Assembly: GCA_940337035.1 (NCBI GenBank)
Contig: CALNHX010007786.1
Span: forward strand, 1-64,000
DNA from: Agriotes lineatus
Taxonomy: Eukaryota > Arthropoda > Insecta > Coleoptera > Elateridae
DNA length: 64,000 nucleotides
Reading direction: 5' to 3'
Part shown: piece after piece, positions 1-10,540 of the stretch
Numbering within the stretch: the stretch's first letter is position 1
Layout: every line of letters starts with the position of its first letter
The notes under the pieces: model-generated
What the model saw: the letters and a program-made list of their open reading frames with translations, nothing else
Told to the model about the DNA's origin: nothing
The model's database searches: none
Made by a program: the position numbers and the translations under genes

Positions 1-68
1 ACAGGTATACAAATTGAATTAATTTATTGCAAACACCGACAAGGAGCAAACAGGCAGCAGCCATTTCG

Positions 69-1698
69 CTTCCTCAAGTCAAAATCCCCATATACGAGGG
101 AAATTATGAAGGACCTATTCACCAAATTAGTATATGACAACCAGAACATGGACGATGTCATCAAGATGCAGTATTTAAAAACGCATGCCACGGGAGAGCC
201 CAGCCGACTGATCCAGCATCTAGCAGTTACTCAAGCCAACTACAACTCCGCTTGGAATTTGCTGCAACAAAGGTACCAAAATAATCGCCTTATTTTAACA
301 AAATTGCTAGACACCATCTTCGATCTGCCGGTCCTTTCTAAAGAATCAGCCCAAGGGTTGAAGAGATTGCATGACTCTATCAACGAATGTGTAGAAGCAA
401 TCAAGAACCTAGGCATCTCCACCGACAGTTGGGGTCCGTGGATCAACAGGGCGATCGCGCGAAAATGGGATCCTGAAACTTATAAATTATACTAGCAGTC
501 GCTTCAATGCCCCAATGAAGTTCATGATCACCAACAATTAATGGCTTTCTTGCAAATGCGGTTCCAATCCCTGGAATCCATTGATGGAGCTCGAAAACCA
601 ATACAAAAAAAACCACAGAAGACTTATGCTTCCGTATCTCTTGATTGCAGGCTGTGCCATGGAGATCATTACATCGATAACTGTGGTCAATTTTAAAGGC
701 TATCCACCAATGAAAAACAACAAGTGGTAAGAACCAATAGGTTGTGCTTTCGATGCTTGCGGCACGATTCCAATATACAATGTCATTCTTATTTCAACTG
801 TCAAATCTGTCGCTATCCGCATCATACTTTGCTTCATAAGGCACAGCCACCATCAAGGCCGCTACCAGCCCAAAAGTTGAAGACATCAGCTCACTCAGCA
901 ACTATGCAGACCTCCAACGCTCCAGGGAAGAAGCCAAACTCAACTATTATTACTGCCAATTTAGGCGCAAAGGGGAGCCAAGTGCTACTAGCCACAGCAA
1001 TGGTTCAAACCAGTGATCGGGACAACAACATTAAAGTCAATACCTTGATTGGCAAACGACAGCATAACGACATCATTAGAGTCAACACCTCGGTTGCCAA
1101 AATTGAAGAAGACGAGCAGTTGCAGAAATTCTGGGATATAGAACAAGTACCAACTCAAAGAAAACTTTCCCCCGAAGATCAGCAGGTGGAGCAAATATCA
1201 ACAACCGATTCTACAGCGGAAGAAAAAGCGATAGCAGTTGCCAAGATAAAGAATACGAGAGTTCAACGTCCAGCTATCATCGAACGTGAAAAAATAGCAC
1301 CTTCTCATCCACCAGAAAACCACCAAGTGCGTGGAGTTTCCAAAGTCCTTATTCACGAAGTCTCCATTCACGAAGTTCCCATTCACAAAGTCGATGGACA
1401 GAAATAAAAGCAAATTGCAGCCCACGAACAAATCGTTGGAAGCCCTTCAGATGCTTCTAAAGAAGCTCCAAGCGGTGGATGCAGCCCAGAAATTGCAGCA
1501 ATAATTGCAGCAAACAAGAAAACCTCCGAGTTCACTAAAGACTTGGCACTTGGTGGAGGGTGGAATCAAGAAGTTGCAGCAATAACTGCAGCATTAGAGA
1601 AACCTTCTGAGTCCGATAAGAACTTGACACTCGGTGAAGAGAGGAACCAAGAAATAGCATCAAGAACTGCAGCAAGAGAAACCTTAAGAGTTCAATAA
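69..1698 (+). pseudogene. BEL/Pao gag (DUF1759-like) pseudogene
   Basis: This is a decayed Gag polyprotein, the particle-forming RNA-binding protein of BEL/Pao elements. The N-terminal LPQVKIPIYEGNY segment reads from 69 in one frame. The rest (DLFTKLVYDN... onward, from 106) is in another frame, which implies a small deletion near 105. Residues matching DUF1759 (YLKTHATGEPSRLIQHL, YNSAWNLLQQRY, WDPET) run to about 490. Two Cys/His knuckles follow: CRLCHGDHYIDNC near 650-680 and CFRCLRHDSNIQC with CQICRYPHH near 750-830. The same frame is broken by stops at 493-495, 694-696 and 1405-1407 and ends at 1696-1698. The C-terminal part runs into the ~25-residue tandem repeats. It is not functional. 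Confidence 0.7.
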
Positions 1699-2105
1699 AC
1701 ACTTAGCACCTAGTGGAGGGTGGCAACAAGAAACAGCGACAAGAACTGCAGCAAACGAAAAACCCTCCGAATCTATTAAAAATTTGACACCCGGTAGAGA
1801 ATGGCACCAAGACATGTCGGCAGGGGATGCAAGAAAAGAAAAATCCGATACCAAACACTTCGCGCCTAGCGGTGGATGGAGCCCAGAAAAGGCATCAAGA
1901 ATTGTAGAAAACAAGAAATCACTAAAAACGTGACACCTAGTGGAGAGTGGCACCAAGAAACGGCAGCCAGGAATTCAGAAAATGAAAAATCCGAGACCAA
2001 ATATTCCACGCCTAGTGGAAGGTAGATTCAAGAAATAACAGCAAGAAGCGATAAACACAATGCTAAGCACCTAGCCCCTAGTCGAAGATGGAATCGAGAA
2101 GACGG
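1434..2105 (+). repeat. ~75-bp degenerate tandem repeat in the BEL element
   Basis: About eight to nine copies of a 68-82-bp unit are built around ACTTxGCACCTxGTGGAGGxTGG followed by CAAGAAxxxGCAGCAAGAACTGCAGCA. Units begin near 1542, 1621, 1699, 1781, 1856, 1927, 2002 and 2070. In the gag frame the first units read as ~25-residue repeats of the type LALGGGWNQEVAA; later units have lost the frame. The tract sits where protease and pol should start. Confidence 0.75.
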
Positions 2106-2272
2106 CTTAGGTATTAGAGTCTGCGAGGGAATTTACCGAAAACACGCAATGTGGAACACCGATGCGGTACCCTCTAAAGCAGCTAACCTCAGCAAGAGTC
2201 ATATTAATTATCGTATTCACCCATATAATCTTCGTCTCCAAAGGAAGATGCAGCAGATAGACGTTGGCGGGA

Positions 2273-2768
2273 TGTTCCAAACCAATTGGCAAACTATTCA
2301 ACGACACGATAACACAAAACCTCTTTTACAGAAATAGCAGAGGAGCCAGTGTTGCAGCAGTCGAACCACTTCAAGGATATACTAACTTCTCGGTTGGACC
2401 TGCAACATCATCTGAAGGAAGTAGCATGGAGAGCCATCCCACATCGCCCACATCGCTCCTACCTCTCCAGCGGAATAATCCTCAGCATCTAAAACACATG
2501 ACATGGGAAACTATCCGACATCATTCCTATCTATCCAGCGGGATCACCGGCAGCATATTGGAAGCCGCTGATATAATAGGAGTTCTATATTGCATCCGAA
2601 GAAAAATAGTCCGAGGGAAGCTTCCACACAAACAACGCGAGTGGAAGAATATCCCCTAAAAACAATTAATGTAGAGTGAACAGTATAGTTTTCTTGTGTT
2701 TCTTTGATTTAATGTCGGCAATATGTTTAATTTAGAATAAACAGATATACATTTCAACTCAAAGTTTA
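2273..2768 (+). repeat. putative 3' LTR of the BEL/Pao element
   Basis: A purine-rich GGCGGGA is followed by TGTTCC, the usual polypurine-tract/LTR junction in BEL elements. An AATAAA lies at about 2736-2741, near the proposed end. The terminal acagatataca motif resembles acaggtataca at positions 1-11, the presumed 5' LTR end. The matching 5' LTR lies outside the window, so this cannot be confirmed here. Confidence 0.4.
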
Positions 2769-3254
2769 CGAAATCCAGTTCATAAGTTAAAAGTCATTTT
2801 TTGCTTTCATAATCAGTCGGTAGAAAGCATATTGTGTTACCACATGACCTAGAACTTCGAGTTCAACGCACGGACTTGCAGACAATGCGGAACCATAATT
2901 GCTTACTGCTGACTGATTATTTTAAAATATTAAAATCGTTGCAGTGAACTATACTTTGCACTTTGAAATGTTAGTAAGTAAGCAGTTATATTTGTATAAA
3001 ATCCCATTTATTTTTGTAATAAAACCAATCGACATTGACTGTTTGATTCAATTACATCGATACTACCTTTCCAAGCCTAAATATTGAAGTGTGAGGCTGC
3101 ACTTCGGGTAGTTATCTAATTATCGTCCCTTTAAGTGACATTGACTAAATTGTCTTAAAACAGGAATGCAGTCTCATTCCTGTGCTTAAATATTAGAGAC
3201 AAAGAACCAGTGCAAGTAACAGAAACCTGATCCAGCCTCCAGGCAATTTTGTTC
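2769..3254. other. AT-rich spacer, nothing recognised
   Basis: No ORF, RNA gene or repeat that I can name lies between the BEL element and the decayed Gypsy element. Confidence 0.5.
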
Positions 3255-3376
3255 AGTAAGTCTGGGTGACTATTTTACTACAATTCCCAAGGGGATAACG
3301 TACATGAGGCTGGAGTCTTAATGGCTAGTACTCATCTTGCCTTTGGTCCTGGGCTATGGTTTCCCATAAGGTGTCC

Positions 3377-5009
3377 TCAACTGCGTCCAACAGATTTAAT
3401 GATGGCTACCCTGGTAGCTCCTTGTTGATAACTGGTCCGCTTGCCCGTAGATGCCCCGGTGTTCAAGGTGTTGAGCCAGGTGAGGGCGCGGTTACCTGTC
3501 ATGAGTGTGAACTGTCTACCTTCTAAGTAAGGTCGATACTTTTTTATCGCCCATACGGCGGCGAGGCACTCTTGTTCGTTGGAGTGATAACGCTGTTCGG
3601 CGGACAGAAACCTGGTGCTGGCGTAGGAGATAACGTCTCGACCTCCATCCGGACGTTCCTGGTAGAGCACGGCCGCGATTCCGAATTTACTGGCGTCGGT
3701 TTTCAAGACGAAAAATCGGGAAAGTATTGGGTCGAGCGAGCTTTAAAGATGTCTGAAACAACCTCTTCACCTGTTGAAATGCCTGCTGAGCGTCTGAGGT
3801 CCAGGCCCAGCGTTTCTTCGTGCTTAGTAGATCTTTGAGGAGGGCCGCAATGTCGGCGAATCGGGAAATGTATTTGCGTAGCCAATTGCATATGCCTAAG
3901 AATTGTCGTAGCCCCTTCCGGGTAGTAGGAGAGGTAGCGTCGATGATTTGCTGCACAGGGACTGGTTGGGGTTTATTTTCCTCTGGGCCCACAATATGTC
4001 CCAGGTAGTGTAGCATGGACTTCCCGAAGTGGCATTTTCCTGGTGAGCATATGAGCCCATGCTCCTGCAGCCGTTCAAAGACCTTTCGTAGGTGTTGGAA
4101 GTGTAGGTCCCGTGATTCGAAGTAGATGGTGATGTCATATAGATACACTAGGCAGAATTTATGGAGGTATCCTACCAGCACTTTCCGGGCCATCAGCCTT
4201 TGAAAAGTCATAGCTGCCGTTTTGAGCCCGAACGGCATGACCCGAAACTGATAGGCTGCGCCATCGGGAGTCGTGAACGCGGTGTAGGGTTTGGCTTGGG
4301 GGTGTAAACTTATTTGCCAATAACCGGATTTCAAATAGTGAGGAGGAGAAGATGCCAGCCGCGCCTAGATTTTTTATGGTGTTATGGATTAAGGGTAGTA
4401 GCGCCGGCTCATTGATGGTGGCTTCATTTAGCCTGCGGAAGTCCAAACAGAACCGGGGCGTTGAGTCCTTTTTTCCACGATGACGATCTGCGAGTTGTGT
4501 GGTGACTGGCTGGGCTCGATGAAGCCTTGTGCTAGCAGCTGTTCTACTTGCTCGGTGATAATCTTCTTTTTGGCCTCGGAAGATCAATAATTTGGGCTTC
4601 GTATAGGGGCATCGGTCTTCACATGTATCTTGTGCTGCAGAGTCCGTGTAGGTGGCGCCGAGGATCTCCAAATTTCAGGGAAGTCTTCCAGTAGTTGATA
4701 GAGTTTGTGCTCTTCATCGCGGGGGAAGTCATGCTTCAGCTGTGGGAGGTTCACTGGGCCTTTAAACGGACGCTGGTAGTGTTGCTCCACCAGGAAATGC
4801 GTGGTTTCGCGGGTCCTTGCGCCATGGTTGATGCAACGCCGTGCGAAATCGAAAGTGGCCTCGTGCTCCGTAAGCCATGGTAGGCCGAGAATGATGTCCT
4901 CCCTTAAAGCTTCTGCTATTATACAGGGTAGGACGTAAGTATTATTGCCGATCTTCATTTCCAGGATTGTTTCTCCCCGGAGGGTCAATGTGGCTTGTTC
5001 TTTGACCAT
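3377..5009 (-). pseudogene. Gypsy pol pseudogene (protease tail, RT, RNase H)
   Basis: Pol is split over three frames. 5009-4584 carries the C-terminal retropepsin motif (REDIILGLPWL), but the D-T/S-G active site is absent. 4671-4345 carries the RT start (STPRFCLDFRRLNEATI). 4334-3687 carries the RT palm and thumb (GYWQISLHPQAK, FRVMPFGLKTA, LGHIVG). The RT catalytic box reads YLYD where the family has YLDD, so one metal-binding Asp is lost. RNase H (3706-3377) starts TDASKFGIAAVLYQ but has TGN where TDN or TDH is expected. Integrase is absent. Frame changes lie near 4600, 4340 and 3705. Confidence 0.75.
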
Positions 5010-5052
5010 TGTTGCGTTTTTCGGGCGTAACTATTCGTCTCGGGGTGCTGTA

Positions 5053-5592
5053 CTAGTTTGGCGCTAATGAAATTGTGCGGACATCTGCGGTATCGAATTT
5101 CTTCAACAGCCTCTCTTCAAATTCATTCCAGGAGAGTGGAAGTGAAGCATATGGTTTCCACCATTGGCTAGCCTTCCCCTGCAGACAGTTTGTGGCCACT
5201 TTCATCAGTTCCGTGGTGGTACATCCACTTTGCGCATGGTAGCGGGCGCACTCTGCTATGAATTGTTGGGGGTGGTCTAGGTTCGCAAAGTAGTGTGCCA
5301 TTTGCTGTTGGTTGTCTTCGTTGACTTCCTGTTGCACTAGGCTGGGACTTGGAGGCGGTGACCTTTGTCCACACGGGAATAAGGGTGCGCTGACTTCTAT
5401 TAGTTCTGAACTATTCAAACTTCTCTCTGGTCGCGGTGTCCGCTGAGGTTCCTCGTTGAGTGTTGGTGGGGTTGTTTTCATGTTCTGTTTGTCCTCGACT
5501 TCACCATTGTAGTGGGCGTGGCTTTCCTCTGATCTCCACCAAAGGCTGGCCCCACGTTCCGGGCGACAATTAACATGCCTCATCCTCTGCAT
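5053..5592 (-). pseudogene. Gypsy gag fragment
   Basis: This 179-residue ORF resembles the N-terminal and capsid part of Gypsy-type Gag. It has a low-complexity Pro/Glu-rich first half, then a capsid-like stretch with QFIAECARYHAQSG and QGKASQWWKPYASLPLSW followed by WNEFEERLLKKFD, a common Gag pattern. It ends abruptly without a zinc knuckle. The next readable segment (5009) is already the C-terminal half of the protease, so the Gag C-terminus and the protease active site appear to be deleted. Confidence 0.55.
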
Positions 5593-5916
5593 AATGGCGC
5601 GAGGGCGGGTCTTAAGTTACACAATTGAGACGAAACAGAAAGAAGAAACAAAAAAGAAACACACAACGTAAGTCTGGGCGATTACGTGGCTGGAGTCTTA
5701 ATTGCTAAAGGTATATGTGCAATTTTTAACAACTAACACCTGGTCCTTTATTCACTCGTGGGGGGGGGGGGGGGGTTTCACAATTTTCGGCGGTCGAATG
5801 GGCCAAGGTACTCTACCCGGACAGCGTTCGGTCAGCGCTGCGTGGGTAGGGAAGAGTACCTCCTAGCTAGTGGCGCGACGCTAGACGGTGCGACGCTGGG
5901 CAACGGTGCCGATCGG

Positions 5917-6025
5917 GGCTGGAGTGCTTCTCGAAGCGATGGTGGCGTCGAAGGGTCTGGAGCGCTACTCGGGGCGATGGCGCCGTTTGGAGAAGCTAGA
6001 GCGCTTCTCGGGGCGATGGTTTCGT
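5917..6025 (+). repeat. 38-bp minisatellite, three copies
   Basis: CTGGAG/CTAGAG followed by xGCTxCTCGxxGCGATGG recurs at 5919, 5957 and 5995, a period of 38 bp. Confidence 0.75.
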
Positions 6026-6412
6026 TCAGAACCGGGAATGAAACAGGGCTGCTTGCTCAGGGCGCTCGGGGTTGCTGGCGCAGTAAGGCGTGGAACCTGG
6101 GGTCCCTGGCGGCAGACCGAGGTTCGATCCTTGGGGGGCGGCGTGGTGGCAGCTCCACCTCCTAGAGTGTCCAAGGGATGAGGGCTGCCGCGCTCCGGAG
6201 GACGGCGTTCCACAGCCGGTCGAGCTCGCTGCGCTCGAGGGGCCCGAAGTGAAGCTGTAATTCCCACTCCTAAAATTGGGGGCGAAGGGGACTTTCGTCG
6301 CTAGGGTCGGGAGTCCGCAGGCGAGCACTGTCCGTGGGTGCAGCGGGCGAGTTCGCCGCAACGCTCTGGGCGGAGGCGAGGTTGGGCGTCCGGGGAAGGC
6401 GTCCCTGGTGAG

Positions 6413-6609
6413 CCCACAACCCATGTGCTCTCGTCCGCACTGGAAGGTGCGGGTTAGAGCAATTGATGAATGATTGTCGTTGAACGAAGCTGGAGTCCGA
6501 ATAAAAATGTTTCCTAGTTAGTAAACTGCAAAAATTGTCTAAGTCCCCACAACACTTGTGCTTCCGTCCGCACTGGAAGGTGCGTGTTAGAGCGATTGAT
6601 GATTGTCGG
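6413..6609 (+). repeat. direct repeat pair of ~64 bp
   Basis: 6413-6477 and 6546-6609 share CCCACAACxC, GTCCGCACTGGAAGGTGCG and TTAGAGCxATTGATGA with few mismatches, separated by ~68 bp of unrelated sequence. Confidence 0.75.
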
Positions 6610-7390
6610 ATGAGGCTGAAGAACGAATGATCATTTTCTGAAACCCTGCTGTGCTTATATTGAGAGCGGTCCTTTGTGGCTGCAATTCGGCTTTTCTATT
6701 GGGCGTCGAAGGGTGGCTTTTTCGGCATTTTTCTCATTTTTAGGCCTAGCGGTTTGACGCTTGTGTTTTGTGGTCTGATTACGCGTGCAATCGCTTCCTC
6801 TTGAAAAGCTGCATCTTCTGATATGCGACATGCCTATGTTGCGTTTTTTTTCTTTGCCCGCGCGAGCCCTCATATGTAATTATATCTAAAGCGGCCCCGG
6901 ACTAAATCAGGCCGCGCTCGGAGAACTTCTGTGTGTGGCTGGGACAAACGTTTGTACTTTGCTCGCTGTTAACTTAGGCATCTTTTGATATGCGGCATTC
7001 CTATGTTTGGTGTGTGCTTCCGCGGTCGTCTTTTTTGGCGGATGTTTTGATTTCATATATATGAAAGCGCCGCGTCTGTCCTTCCCTCGGGCGCGTAAAT
7101 ACTTGCGGTGATTCTGGAAAGGCGGGCGCGCCTCGAAGAATCCGAGGTTCCTCTTATGTATTCCCTTATTAGCTTGCGTGTGAATCGAAGTGCTTCATTA
7201 ATTTTTAATTTTAAAGCGGATTTGATGAGGCGCCGCTTTGCCGGAGTCGTGCAGTTGACCGAGGGCCGGCGAAATTTCGGCGGCTGCGAGTAATTTAGCT
7301 CGGGCGCTTCTTTGTACCGGACTTCCTGTTTTATAAGAGGTAACCGGTACGTGTTTTTTCCCAGAATTCCTCCGGGTGTCATCCTATAAA

Positions 7391-8639
7391 GATTATGGTG
7401 GTTTCTAGTAACTTGGGCGAGCGGGTTGAGTCGACTGCAGGCCAGATGCTAGTTTTTAGCGTGGAAATGGCCTATGCGTAATTAGCTGCATCGGCCTGAT
7501 GCGTATCAATGTAAACACCACCCGACGAATTTGCTTACAAACATTTCACATCTGCATAGCAATTAACAATTTTGCATTTTTATGAATTCATACAACATTT
7601 TATTTTAAATTTAATGCCAAATATTGTAAAATTATTAATGTCAGCTTAAACCTAAGTGCCGAATTGAAATTAACACATCGACATACAAACTGCATACCGC
7701 ACTTGTCCGAGACACTCTAAGGTAGAAGTCTAACAGACTGATTCAAGAAATCGAACTTTAACACAGTAATAATCTGGCCAAAATTATGTACAATTCATCA
7801 CCATTAATGCCCTTATTCGCCGGTTATCATATTGTGTATAATAAAAATAGAAAGTTGTGTTAATTTAACTCAGCTAATGTCCAACGTCATGTGTCCAAAA
7901 ATTCAATACCAAAACAACACCCCATTTCCAAAGCTTTCTAATTGTATTCACTTCGTACTTTGCTTTTACTAACCCTTTCTAGTGTCATTGTTTAGAAAAC
8001 TGTTAACGCTTAATCTCACTTTATCTATTTTAAGTTTTATGTAATATTTACATCACTGTTTTAATATTTTCATAATTTATTCATAAAACTGACGTATGAC
8101 TTCGATTTTCTTTCTTTTTTCGGAAAATTATCTTAATTTACAATTATTTTTAATTGAACTCAAATACGGCTTTTAAACGTGTTAGTTGAAGGCACCATCT
8201 AGGAACTATTCGTTTACTACTATTTCAATTGATTTTAGAAAAGGTTTACAACACTCCACTGTTAATCTACGATCATTTAGGTTACTAAATGTATTTTTAC
8301 AGATTCATACGGGGTCTGTTAATAAATTCATACCATACAAATTTCTTTATTCGTTCATCGTTAAAAAGTTTTGCTATAAAGGTTCAATCCTCGCCAGAAC
8401 TTCTTATATAGCTGTTGTAATAAGCGTTTAACTTGTGTAATTCAATAAACTTATAAACTAAAAACCCAACAAACAGACGTTTTCGGCGAGTTTGGTTTTA
8501 TTCCAGGAATAAGTTTCATATGTAGGGTGGTCCTTAAGTACGTTTTGACAATTAGGGATGTGCTATATAAAAACTGCACGTTTCCGAATGATACGCAAAT
8601 TGTAGCTGGAATTCTTGTTTGCACGTAATTAAACAACGT
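7391..8639. other. AT-rich region, nothing recognised
   Basis: Only short chance ORFs are present. The 5' end of the mariner fossil may extend to about 8520, where ggtggtccttaagtacgttttgac could be a worn terminal repeat, but I found no partner for it. Confidence 0.4.
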
Positions 8640-9490
8640 CCTGTCAGAACTCGTGTGGTAGGCTGTACATGAGCGTAAACAAGTGTAGATATCGCTTACT
8701 ACAGAAACCAGGACATGTAGCAAAGCATGGTTTCGTGGAGGTCGAACCTTTCCGATGATCCGAGCATGGTCGTCCAATCATTGTCAGAAACCTCGAACCA
8801 AGAGAAAAAAATCATACAACGTTCACCGACAACTGACATTTAAGATAATGGAGTAGGAACTGGGAATTAGCCATAAAACCTTTGGACCGTTTTGGAGAAG
8901 AGTTTGGGGAAAAGGAAGTTGTGTACCAAATTAGACTCGCACAATTTGACCACTGAGCAAGAACCGCATCGAGTGGACACCCCTCGCGATTCCATTGCAA
9001 CAGATGACAGTGACCCAAATTGTATGAATTACGTTACTGACGACGAGTCTTGGTACGATCTAGAGAGAAAGAGACAAAGCATGGAATGGCGATCGATCCC
9101 ACTCCAAAAATTTGTGTCACCGTCACTAGTCTCTACTACCAGGGGTGTCATGAAGCGTTTACTTAAGCTATTCATTGTGTAAGGCTGCATTTGGTGGCCT
9201 TCAGCAAGTGACACCTTTCACACGATAATGTATATGTGCCTTCTCTATTAATTATACAGTCGTTTTGTCTAACATTTCTGCTATTTGACAGACCGGACTT
9301 CATTCCGTTTTCTCAACTCATATTGGCCCTAAAAAGAGGGCTTTGACGACGTGGAAGCCATTCAGTGGGAAGTTACCGCCGAACTGAACGCGCTTTATTG
9401 CGGTTTGTTTAAAAAGGCTTCTTAGGACTTTTATCGTCGATGTCAGCGATGCAGAGAAGTCGAGGGAGATTACTTCGAAGGACGCTAGAA
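8640..9490 (+). pseudogene. mariner-family transposase fossil
   Basis: Reading across frames recovers the order of a mariner (DD34D) transposase. Around 8720-8760 WFRGGRT matches the end of the N-terminal HTH. Around 8825-8880 RQLTFKIMELGIS matches the second HTH. At 8930-9060 HNLTTEQEPHRVDT is followed by DPNCMNYVTDDESW, which corresponds to the family's HNLTxEQKEHRVET and the motif containing the first catalytic Asp. At 9340-9480 FDDVEAIQ and EGDYFEG match the C-terminus. The middle section with the second and third catalytic Asp is missing or unreadable between 9180 and 9320. Frameshifts and stops are numerous. Inverted terminal repeats could not be identified. Confidence 0.7.
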
Positions 9491-10125
9491 GTACTTTTCC
9501 CTATAAGTAGGCACATGCTCTGTTTTGGAACAGAGCGTTCATAAAGTCAAGGTTTTCAGGTGGAATGAGAAATACACTAGCAAGTTACCGAAAAAATCAG
9601 AAATTGAAAAACAGGTAAATTAAGTGCTGAAAAAAATTAAATAACTGCATTTATGAAGAAGCTGATTAATGAATAATTGTCCGACGAGTAATTAAAAAAA
9701 ATGCATGTCTCATGGCAACTGAATTTCAAGGTAAGTGACTATCTATAGTTTAACAATTAAAAAATATTGTGTTAGAAAGCGACGTTAAATAGTAGTAGAA
9801 AAGCTCATAAATAAATAATTATTGTACGTACGTTGATAAACATAACACTCATATCTTATTAAAGTCTCTATCGATTCCAACCAAGTAAGTAAAATGCTTT
9901 GTAAAATGCAACTTTAGATAATTAGTGTAGAAGTTGATTAAACAAAGAGCGGCAATATCTTCGCATTTTTACTTACGGCATTACAATTTCCTGATATTAC
10001 ACATCAAAAAGTCCTTAATTAATTTTTTAAATTGTTCTGTTCTGATAAGAGCTTATTACTAACTTTTAAATGCAACATATCTTTATCATACCATTTTACC
10101 GTTTGCTACGGTTTCTATATGAAAC
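9491..10125. other. AT-rich region, nothing recognised
   Basis: No ORF or repeat of note. It lies directly upstream of the small secreted-protein ORF. I see no clear TATA box or initiator. Confidence 0.4.
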
Positions 10126-10371
10126 ATGTTCAAACTATACTTGCTAGTAGTAGCCACTTTAGTTCTGCTGAAAGCCGAAGCAGTGTTTCGCGTTACTCCA
10201 CTAACGTACAGAGATCTTCATTTTACCGTCAATTCGGATGTTAAGCAAAGCTACACTACAACCAGAAGAACAATAAAGCAGCCATTTCAAGTCGAATCCA
10301 AAGACCTAACTTTCTCCGTAAATGGCATCGAAATGCGGGGAGGCAAAGAACAGAAAGATTGTAAACGGTAA
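10126..10371 (+). CDS. putative small secreted protein (81 residues)
   Basis: I do not recognise the family. The first ~19 residues (MFKLYLLVVATLVLLKAEA) form a convincing signal peptide: one Lys, a hydrophobic core, and a small-residue A-x-A-like cleavage site before VFRV. The predicted mature chain is ~62 residues. It is rich in Thr, Ser and Val, has Cys only near the end (DCKR), and shows no repeat or domain I can name. An AATAAA at 10535-10540 would give a short 3' UTR for a single-exon gene. A consensus-like splice donor (GTGAGT) lies at 10382, just after the stop. It is one of very few ORFs here that resembles no transposon protein. It could be a host effector or hormone-like peptide, a first exon, or chance. 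Confidence 0.4.
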   Translation: MFKLYLLVVATLVLLKAEAVFRVTPLTYRDLHFTVNSDVKQSYTTTRRTIKQPFQVESKDLTFSVNGIEMRGGKEQKDCKR

Positions 10372-10534
10372 CGATTGTTCCGTGAGTTTTCTTAAATTTA
10401 ATTTATTGTGATTTTAGTTGCTTTTCAATTCTTCGTGGACATTACTGTTGCAAAACTAGGAAATCTATTCGAGGCTAGAAAGATGGATCTATTAATATAA
10501 ATACTTTTATGTCATGAATATCCAAAAACCACAA

Positions 10535-10540
10535 AATAAA
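10535..10540 (+). promoter_or_regulatory. possible polyadenylation signal AATAAA
   Basis: A canonical hexamer 164 bp downstream of the stop of the small secreted ORF. Such hexamers are common by chance in AT-rich DNA. Confidence 0.25.

Larger units (their letters stand above)
1..2768 (+). mobile_element. BEL/Pao LTR retrotransposon remnant lacking pol
   Basis: The window opens at what looks like the last ~25 bases of a 5' LTR. A degenerate primer-binding stretch around 24-45 follows, with an ACCGACAAGG core like the one often seen after BEL LTRs. Then come a BEL-type gag (69-1698), a tandem-repeat tract (1434-2105) and a putative 3' LTR (2273-2768). No protease, reverse transcriptase, RNase H or integrase can be read in any frame between gag and the 3' LTR, so the copy is non-autonomous. 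The gag assignment rests on family knowledge (DUF1759 plus CCHC/Cys-rich region). The LTR boundaries are inferred from a polypurine-like GGCGGGA before TGTTCC and from an acagRtataca motif shared by both presumed LTR ends. Confidence 0.65.
3255..5710 (-). mobile_element. decayed Ty3/Gypsy retrotransposon
   Basis: The order on the minus strand is gag (5592-5053), protease remnant and reverse transcriptase (5009-3687), then RNase H (3706-3377). Integrase is missing. A motif near 3258-3325 (gtaagtctggg ... aggctggagtctta) recurs at 5668-5705, as expected for LTR-proximal sequence at both ends of an internally deleted copy. Frameshifts and mutated catalytic residues show it is dead. I could not fix the LTR limits or find a target duplication. 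Confidence 0.7.
5760..7390. other. GC-rich block with internal repeats, possibly LTR-derived
   Basis: Base composition changes sharply from the AT-rich surroundings to GC-rich. The block starts with a 16-G run (5760-5775). It holds a 38-bp minisatellite (5917-6025) and a ~64-bp direct repeat (6413-6477 and 6546-6609). A looser repeat around gatatgcgRcatKcctatgtt occurs near 6819-6841 and 6989-7006. It lies directly outside the 5' end of the minus-strand Gypsy gag, so an unusually long Gypsy LTR is one explanation. The ORFs in this block look like composition artefacts. Confidence 0.45.

Noticed and set aside
5758..6473. Long overlapping ORFs on both strands of the GC-rich block
   Set aside because: High GC lowers stop frequency. 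The ORFs start in a G homopolymer and consist of minisatellite translations.
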